In this document: positions 5,640-9,044 of the stretch, one piece after another
Layout of the letters: the number at the start of each line of letters is the position of its first letter
Position numbering within the stretch: position 1 is the stretch's first letter
NCBI GenBank assembly: GCA_003511125.1
Contig: DOJV01000046.1
Coordinates: 1 to 9,044, forward strand
Length of the DNA: 9,044 bases
Source: Candidatus Uhrbacteria bacterium
GTDB lineage: Bacteria > Patescibacteriota > Patescibacteriia > UBA9934 > GWF2-40-263
Reading direction: 5' to 3'
Translations under genes and position numbers: made by a program
Notes under the pieces: model-generated
Databases searched by the model: none
What the model saw: only the letters and a program-made list of their open reading frames with translations
Told to the model about the DNA's origin: nothing

Positions 5640-6326
5640 ATGAACGAACTAAAACACCTCGCCATCATCATGGATGGCAATCGCCGTTGGGCCAGCGAGC
5701 GCGGTTTGCCCAAGGTCTTTGGTCACACCGAGGGCGCGAAAAATATCGAGCGAATTGCCAAGGCGGCAAAAGAACAAGGGGTCGAGTTTTTAACGCTTTA
5801 TGCTTTGTCGACCGAGAACTTGAAGAATCGCAGTCAACAAGAACTCGATCATCTGTTTTCATTATTCGAAAAACTCATCGATTATCAAAGTTTCTTTTTG
5901 GAAAATAATTTGCGATTTAATGTTATCGGAAAAGTTCAGGAATTGCCCGAGCGAGTTCAAAAATCCTTGAGTGATTTTCAAGAAAAGACTCACAACAATT
6001 CTGGTTTGGTTGTGACTATGGCTATTAATTACGGCGGACGCGACGAGATTCTTTCCGCCGTCGCCCACCTTCGCCGAGCTTCTGTGGACAGGTTGGAAGA
6101 TGTGTCCGAAGAAGTTTTTTCTAAATACTTGGACACTGCCGGCATGCCCGATGTCGATTTAGTCATTCGTACCGGTGGCGACAAACGTTTGTCGAATTTT
6201 CTTCCTTGGCAAACGACCTACGCCGAGCTTTATTTTACTGACACCAAATGGCCGACTTTTTCCGAAGAAGATTTTCAGGCGGCGGTTAGTTGGTTTGAAG
6301 AGCAGAAGAGGAATAAAGGGAGGTAG
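5640..6326 (+). CDS. uppS: Undecaprenyl diphosphate synthase (cis-prenyltransferase)
   Basis: A 228-residue cis-prenyltransferase that adds isopentenyl diphosphate units to farnesyl diphosphate to make the C55 carrier lipid for wall polymers. Family motifs run in order: HLAIIMDGNRRWA (6-18) with catalytic Asp12, GHTEGAKN (28-35), TLYALSTENLKNR (52-64), INYGGRDEI (129-137) and DLVIRTGGDKRLSNFLPWQ (173-191), then YAELYFTD (194-201). Metal and pyrophosphate ligands D12, R177, R183, S185 and E196 are kept. Two positions differ from the usual pattern: the Trp of STENW is Leu61, and the Glu of the GGE motif (E198 in E. coli) is Asp181. The length is slightly short but complete. It has its own promoter, is 42 bases after crtI, and supplies the lipid carrier that LCP proteins would use. 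Soluble or peripheral at the inner membrane. Confidence 0.93.
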   Translation: MNELKHLAIIMDGNRRWASERGLPKVFGHTEGAKNIERIAKAAKEQGVEFLTLYALSTENLKNRSQQELDHLFSLFEKLIDYQSFFLENNLRFNVIGKVQELPERVQKSLSDFQEKTHNNSGLVVTMAINYGGRDEILSAVAHLRRASVDRLEDVSEEVFSKYLDTAGMPDVDLVIRTGGDKRLSNFLPWQTTYAELYFTDTKWPTFSEEDFQAAVSWFEEQKRNKGR

Positions 6327-6336
6327 GAAGTGTAGG

Positions 6337-6462
6337 TGGGGTTGTTAAGTTTTTAAGTCATTAAGTCGTTGGGTTGTTGAGTCGTTGACGGGGTTGGTTG
6401 CGAATTGTTTTCTGAAAAAATTTCATCTCAAAACTTAACAGCTAAATAACTCAACAGCTTAA
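6337..6462 (+). repeat. Inverted blocks of a degenerate 8-bp tandem repeat
   Basis: Left block 6337-6392 is seven 8-bp units in register: TGGGGTTG, TTAAGTTT, TTAAGTCA, TTAAGTCG, TTGGGTTG, TTGAGTCG, TTGACGGG. Right block 6431-6462 is four units on the other strand (read as TTAAGCTG, TTGAGTTA, TTTAGCTG, TTAAGTTT). The consensus is about TTRAGTYG. The blocks can fold on each other into a long imperfect hairpin, helped by G-U pairs, with a 38-base middle (6393-6430). It fills the uppS-EamA spacer and ends 7 bases before the EamA ATG. No T-tract follows, so it is not a standard terminator. Confidence 0.7.
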
Positions 6463-6469
6463 AAATTCT

Positions 6470-6889
6470 ATGTGGTTACTTTTTGCTTTTTTGGCCGCCG
6501 TTACCGCGGCCTTAATGACAGTTTTTGGCAAACTTGGACTTAAAGGTATTGATCCGATTTTAGCCACCACAGTTCGTTCAATTTTGATGGCCGGATTTTT
6601 GGTTGCGGTTTCTTTGTTTTCGAAAAAATTTCAAGGTTTCAGTTTGTCGTCTTTTGGTTCGCGAGATTGGTGGTTGATTGGTTTGGCTGGTTTAGCCGGA
6701 GCTTTATCTTGGCTTTTTTATTTTGCCGCTTTGAAAACCGGTGACGCCACCAAAGTGGCGGCGATTGATCGATTGAGTATTGTCTTCATCGTCCTTATGG
6801 CCGGATTATTTTTGGGCGAGACCACGACCTGGAAGACGGTTTTGGGAGCGGTCTTTATATCTGGCGGGGCATTTTTGATTGTTTGGTAA
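6470..6889 (+). CDS. Single-domain EamA (DMT superfamily) transporter
   Basis: A 139-residue membrane protein with four to five helices (about 2-21, 28-50, 66-87, 96-114 and 119-138), which is one EamA repeat; most members have two repeats and ten helices, while the COG2510-like group has one and must pair as dimers. Seen motifs include the N-terminal AALMTVFGKLGLKGIDP, the internal LSWLFYFAALKTGDATKV, and the end LGETTTWKTVLGAVFISGGAFLI, all standard EamA features. The substrate cannot be predicted; family members export metabolites or amino acids. ATG 6470 is directly at the first helix and has no Shine-Dalgarno site. A terminator pair follows the stop. Family is firm, role is open. Confidence 0.85.
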   Translation: MWLLFAFLAAVTAALMTVFGKLGLKGIDPILATTVRSILMAGFLVAVSLFSKKFQGFSLSSFGSRDWWLIGLAGLAGALSWLFYFAALKTGDATKVAAIDRLSIVFIVLMAGLFLGETTTWKTVLGAVFISGGAFLIVW

Positions 6890-6901
6890 AAGATTCGTTT
6901 T

Positions 6902-6957
6902 AAAAACACAGACAAAGTTCATCTAATCAGTAGAATTTTGTCTGTTTTATTTTTTTA
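6902..6957 (+). terminator. Intrinsic terminator after the EamA gene
   Basis: A stem of about 13 bp with one G-U pair, ACAGACAAAGTTC (6908-6920) with GAATTTTGTCTGT (6933-6945), loop of 12 bases, followed by TTTATTTTTTT. It begins 12 bases after the EamA stop. The A-rich left flank could allow some function on the minus strand. Confidence 0.75.
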
Positions 6958-6999
6958 CCACATTCCTCCTGATCGGGAGGAATGTGGACTTTTTTTCTT
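6958..6999 (+). terminator. Second, stronger intrinsic terminator
   Basis: A perfect 12-bp stem, CCACATTCCTCC (6958-6969) and GGAGGAATGTGG (6976-6987), loop TGATCG, then ACTTTTTTTCTTTT. It directly follows the first terminator, so plus-strand transcription meets two hairpins in a row. Confidence 0.85.
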
Positions 7000-7114
7000 T
7001 TCCCTTTTACCTTCCTCCATGTCCTCTTCTCTTTTTTCGCCTAAAACAGAAAGTGAATACCTATTGTGGAATTAACTCGGAGACCAATCAATTCCCTCTA
7101 AACAGAAGAAACAA
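6997..7114. other. Gene-free spacer with a polypyrimidine tract
   Basis: No gene is supported between the plus-strand terminators and the minus-strand terminator. Positions 6988-7040 are nearly all pyrimidine on the plus strand, with only a few purines. A GGAATT/AATTCC pair (7068-7073, 7090-7095) is present but too short to interpret. Bases 7150-7268 beyond the next terminator also hold no convincing gene. Confidence 0.5.
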
Positions 7115-7149
7115 AAAACAGTCGGTGAAATAAATCCACCGATTGTTTT
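7105..7149 (-). terminator. Intrinsic terminator of the minus-strand DUF84 gene
   Basis: A 13-bp stem with one G-U pair, AAAACAGTCGGTG (7115-7127) with CACCGATTGTTTT (7137-7149), loop AAATAAATC. Read on the minus strand it is followed by a T-rich run (GTTTTTTGTTTCTTC in its descending arm and tail). It lies about 120 bases after the stop at 7269 and probably works in both directions because TTTT also follows on the plus strand. Confidence 0.7.
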
Positions 7150-7268
7150 AGCAACCCAAAATGTCTATTAAGCCCTCTTTTCTAATTTCACCAATCCCAA
7201 AATCCCAGCTGCCTTCGCTAAAGCTATGGCATACACGGTTAATCCCAGTTAAAAAACCGCTGGCCAAG

Positions 7269-7847
7269 TTAGACCTGCGGCAGATTTCGGCGGGGCTTGA
7301 AGGCAAGGGTTTGCCGAAGAACCGTCAGAAGTGGTGGAACCAGCAGGTCGATCCGGCTGGTTTTTCCGTCGGTTAAGAAACGATGTGGATCGCGGTGGTC
7401 GACTTCCGGGTGGCTGGCGGCCAAGACTTGGCCAAATGTGGTGTTCTCAAAGCCCAGGAGGCGAGCTTGTTCCACAATGTCCATAGGTAAAGCCAAGCCG
7501 GCGCTTGTCTCGACGAACTCGAGATCGCCGAGGCAGGCGACAACGATGGCGCGGTCTTCGTAGCCGTTTTCGATCTTGAAAATTCCACTTTCGATTCCTA
7601 TTGCTATTGAACCAGGACGGAAGACTTTGGCAGCGATGGCTCGGTTACGAGCCCCGAGAAGGGTTTCTTCGTGGCCGAACGGCTGGGTGTTGACTCGGGA
7701 ATCGGTGTCGATCGTCTCGATTCGACCATCCGGATCGATCGGAAGTTCTTGCAAGGCTTGGTAGAGGGCCAAGAATTTTTGAGGGCTCTTGGACCCAAGG
7801 GAAAAGAGGGCTTTGCATGACGGACGTTGTTTTACGTTTACCGCCAC
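7269..7847 (-). CDS. Inosine/xanthosine triphosphatase, DUF84 (YjjX-like)
   Basis: A 192-residue cytosolic enzyme of the DUF84/NTPase I-T family, which hydrolyses ITP and XTP and so keeps deaminated purines out of RNA and DNA. Markers in order: LFSLGSKSPQK (14-24, nucleotide-binding start like the family's xTxNPxK), QPFGHEETLLGARNRA (55-70, the family signature), IGIESGIF (83-90) and FLTDGKTSR (157-165). These match E. coli YjjX in order and spacing, though the first motif has GSKSPQK in place of TTNPAK. GTG 7847 is the only start in frame before an upstream stop; AAGGAG lies 3 bases before it, close spacing for a Shine-Dalgarno site. It starts 7 bases after the stop of the 84-residue gene, so the two are coupled. 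Confidence 0.82.
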   Translation of the reverse strand: MAVNVKQRPSCKALFSLGSKSPQKFLALYQALQELPIDPDGRIETIDTDSRVNTQPFGHEETLLGARNRAIAAKVFRPGSIAIGIESGIFKIENGYEDRAIVVACLGDLEFVETSAGLALPMDIVEQARLLGFENTTFGQVLAASHPEVDHRDPHRFLTDGKTSRIDLLVPPLLTVLRQTLAFKPRRNLPQV

Positions 7848-7856
7848 AGACTCCTT
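7848..7856 (-). promoter_or_regulatory. Shine-Dalgarno site overlapping the previous stop
   Basis: On the minus strand AAGGAG (7856-7851) shares bases with the TAA stop of the 84-residue gene (7857-7855) and stands 3 bases from GTG 7847. This arrangement favours re-initiation by a ribosome ending the upstream gene, and it decides the start since no other start codon is in frame nearby. Confidence 0.5.
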
Positions 7857-8109
7857 ACTGCCAGAAAGGAAAGTTCACGCCACGGACAATGACGATAGCC
7901 GAATTTCCGAACGGGGTCAAGCTAACCGAGGCGGCTTCGCATAGACGACAAATTTTGTTCAGGAGTTTGTCTTCCAAGAAAACTTGTCCGATCACCGTGA
8001 AAGTTACTTGATTTTCCAAGAAGTTTTCGTGGTATTTGGTGACGGTCAGACCAAAGAGCAAAATTCGCAGTCGTCGACCAAAAAAAGTCAGGTCTTGATT
8101 CGTGAACAT
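7855..8109 (-). CDS. Small orphan protein upstream of the DUF84 gene
   Basis: An 84-residue soluble protein (MFTNQDLTFFGRRLRILLFG...) rich in hydrophobic and basic residues with two cysteines close together (CRLC, about 54-57). I recognise no family. Hydrophobic beta-like segments (RLRILLFGLTVT, QVTFTVIGQVF, SAIVIVRGVNF) suggest a small all-beta or alpha/beta domain. It starts at ATG 8109 with GGAGG five bases upstream, a strong Shine-Dalgarno site and the best evidence that it is real. It comes just before the DUF84 phosphatase in the same transcript. A nucleotide-related role is only guilt by association. Confidence 0.6.
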   Translation of the reverse strand: MFTNQDLTFFGRRLRILLFGLTVTKYHENFLENQVTFTVIGQVFLEDKLLNKICRLCEAASVSLTPFGNSAIVIVRGVNFPFWQ

Positions 8110-8120
8110 CTCGTCCTCCG
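8110..8120 (-). promoter_or_regulatory. Strong Shine-Dalgarno site of the 84-residue gene
   Basis: On the minus strand CGGAGGACGAG precedes ATG 8109: GGAGG at 8119-8115, five bases before the start. It contrasts with the plus-strand genes, none of which has a clear site. Confidence 0.75.
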
Positions 8121-8151
8121 GACTAAGAGAAACGAAGCCACATAACTATTT

Positions 8152-8162
8152 TAAGTTTAGCA
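8152..8162 (-). promoter_or_regulatory. Extended -10 promoter of the two-gene minus operon
   Basis: TGCTAAACTTA on the minus strand, with -10 TAAACT at 8159-8154, is identical to the element at 2066-2076. No good -35 is seen; instead the upstream DNA is G-rich (8190-8172 on the minus strand). The leader before ATG 8109 would be about 38 bases. Confidence 0.6.
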
Positions 8163-8171
8163 CAAAATCAA

Positions 8172-8216
8172 CCTCCCACCCACAATCCCCAAAATCCTTC
8201 CAAATCCTTAAAATCC
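8172..8216 (-). repeat. G-rich short repeat upstream of the minus promoter
   Basis: Four GGATT units on the minus strand stand 9-10 bases apart (plus-strand ATCC at 8185, 8194, 8204 and 8213), running into GGGGATTGTGGGTGGGAGG (8190-8172). It lies between the prs terminator and the -10 element. Confidence 0.45.
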
Positions 8217-8221
8217 TGGTT

Positions 8222-8254
8222 AAAAAACGCCCCGAGCAAAGTGCTCAAGGGGCG
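8222..8254 (-). terminator. Intrinsic terminator of prs
   Basis: On the minus strand CGCCCC, a 2-base bulge, GAGCA, loop CTT, TGCTC and GGGGCG are followed by TTTTTT (plus-strand A-tract 8222-8227). It is about 17 bases after the prs stop and is a strong GC-rich stem of 11 pairs. Confidence 0.85.
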
Positions 8255-8271
8255 GGGAGGGACGGAAGGGG

Positions 8272-9044
8272 TTAGCGGACGCGGTGGATTTCTTTCCCCC
8301 AGTGGAGGTAATAGATGATCTTGGCCAGCTCCTCGACGATCGAGACTACGACGATCTTGCCGGAGTCGACGAGAGGTTGGAGTTCTGGTCGGTTGTGGAA
8401 AGGAACGGTGTCGCTCACGTAGAGCTTGTCGACCGGGCAGCTCGGATCAGAGAGGATTTGGGCCGCCTTGCCACAGAGCACGCCGTGCGTGATCACAGCG
8501 ACGATCTTCTTGGCTCCGTAGTGTTCGATGAGGAAGCGGGAGTTGGTCTCGAGTGTGCCGAGGGTACTGGCTTCGTCGTCGATCTGATAGACAGTCGAAC
8601 CTCTGACGGCCCGGACATCGCCGGAAGGTCGACGGAGCATTTTTTGTTTGCGATCTGACAGCCTGGATTTCGAGCCGTCAATTTGCTTCGGGCAAATCGG
8701 GAAGCCGGCGGCCTTGATCGCGGTGATGGCCTTGGCAGCCGCTTCGCGAGATCGCTTGGCAGCTCCGGCGTCGGTGTAGCTCATAACGTGGAACCGAGTG
8801 TCTTCGTTTTGGGTATCCAAGATGGCTCGTCGAAGTAAGAGACCGGTGACCGAGACCTCCTGGACAGTGTTGCCAAAGGTGTCGATGTCCGCATGAAGGT
8901 CGAAGGCGATGATGCCTCCGGCGTTGATTGCCGGACCAGTCGCAGTCTTGATGAGTTCGACCAGGAAAACCGGCAGAGGGAACTCGATCAGCCCGTCCTT
9001 GTCTCGTTTTTCCCGTTTGTCTGTCCTTGACCAAGGGAAGTAGC
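8272..9044 (-). CDS. prs: Ribose-phosphate pyrophosphokinase (PRPP synthase), divergent, N-terminus cut
   Basis: The last 256 residues of a PRPP synthase, which makes PRPP from ribose 5-phosphate and ATP for nucleotide synthesis. The frame runs off the window edge, so the start is missing; roughly 80 N-terminal residues are lost by comparison with E. coli, where the DLH histidine is near residue 130. Seen motifs (visible numbering): YFPWSRTDKR (1-10; family PYxxYARQDRK), FDLHAD (47-52, conserved His50), MSYTDAGAAKRSR (family VSPDxGGVxRA), KSR in the flexible loop (125-127), and DDEASTLGTL (155-164; family DDMIDTGGTL), then VSDTVPF and SGKIVVVSI. The ribose-phosphate loop is unusual: its second Asp is Ser and GG is LG. 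There is a complete terminator after TAA 8272-8274. The shorter reading from a TTG at 8820 is only an artefact of the edge. Confidence 0.85.
   Translation of the reverse strand, partial: YFPWSRTDKREKRDKDGLIEFPLPVFLVELIKTATGPAINAGGIIAFDLHADIDTFGNTVQEVSVTGLLLRRAILDTQNEDTRFHVMSYTDAGAAKRSREAAAKAITAIKAAGFPICPKQIDGSKSRLSDRKQKMLRRPSGDVRAVRGSTVYQIDDEASTLGTLETNSRFLIEHYGAKKIVAVITHGVLCGKAAQILSDPSCPVDKLYVSDTVPFHNRPELQPLVDSGKIVVVSIVEELAKIIYYLHWGKEIHRVR

Noticed and set aside
6999..7020. Minus-strand mini-frame starting at ATG 7020
   Set aside because: Only about 21 codons, running into the terminator hairpin, with low-complexity Lys/Glu content.
7161..7376. Plus-strand open frame of 71 codons
   Set aside because: Half of it is antisense to the DUF84 gene, the protein has no family look, and no promoter or Shine-Dalgarno site precedes it.
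8284..8658. Plus-strand open frame of 124 codons antisense to prs
   Set aside because: It mirrors the codons of prs, whose conserved motifs are clear on the minus strand.
8678..9034. Minus-strand 118-codon frame overlapping the N-terminal part of prs
   Set aside because: The Arg/His-rich product is a shadow; the prs frame through the same DNA reads YFPWSRTDKR and FDLHAD, so there is no frameshift.
1..9044. CRISPR array, insertion sequence, tRNA or rRNA
   Set aside because: No spaced identical repeats, transposase motifs, cloverleaf or rRNA-like sequence was recognised on either strand.

Overview
The window looks like a chromosomal piece of a Patescibacteria (Candidate Phyla Radiation) bacterium, possibly from a Falkowbacteria- or Magasanikbacteria-like group; this is inferred from gene content and style, not from a search. 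Supporting signs are a paired CxxC-x17-CxxC zinc-ribbon protein with an RGG-like N-terminus and a lysine-rich tail, several tiny membrane proteins of no known family, short spacers, few Shine-Dalgarno sites on the plus strand, and extended -10 promoters close to start codons. TGA is used as an ordinary stop at 3228-3230 and 3664-3666, which argues against the UGA=Gly code of Gracilibacteria and Absconditabacteria.

Layout. Positions 1-6889 hold plus-strand genes: a small membrane protein (17-418), a divergent LytR-CpsA-Psr (LCP) envelope protein (554-1777), a 62-residue membrane protein (1846-2034), the double zinc-ribbon protein (2114-2785) with a clean terminator, then a tightly packed four-gene operon: membrane-anchored hypothetical (2862-3230), HIT-family hydrolase (3211-3666), cysteine-rich lipoprotein (3663-4109) and CrtI-type phytoene desaturase (4113-5597). 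uppS (5640-6326) follows from its own promoter. After a non-coding stretch made of degenerate 8-bp repeats in two inverted blocks comes a single-domain EamA transporter (6470-6889). Positions 6890-7268 hold no convincing gene but do hold two plus-strand terminators and one minus-strand terminator, separating convergent transcription units. Minus-strand genes follow: a DUF84/YjjX-type inosine/xanthosine triphosphatase (7269-7847) behind an 84-residue orphan (7855-8109), both with Shine-Dalgarno sites, and a divergent ribose-phosphate pyrophosphokinase (8272-9044) cut by the window edge.

How they fit together. UppS makes the polyprenyl carrier used for cell-wall building, and LCP proteins move glycopolymers from that carrier onto the wall, so these two are functionally linked. 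CrtI works on a polyisoprenoid, but no phytoene synthase is visible. Prs, the HIT protein and the DUF84 phosphatase deal with nucleotides (PRPP supply, nucleotide hydrolysis, removal of deaminated purine nucleotides). No CRISPR array, transposase, tRNA or rRNA was recognised. The most interesting items are the repeat-built hairpin at 6337-6462, the LCP protein with altered catalytic residues, the mix of near-leaderless and Shine-Dalgarno-led genes, and the uncharacterised cysteine-rich proteins.
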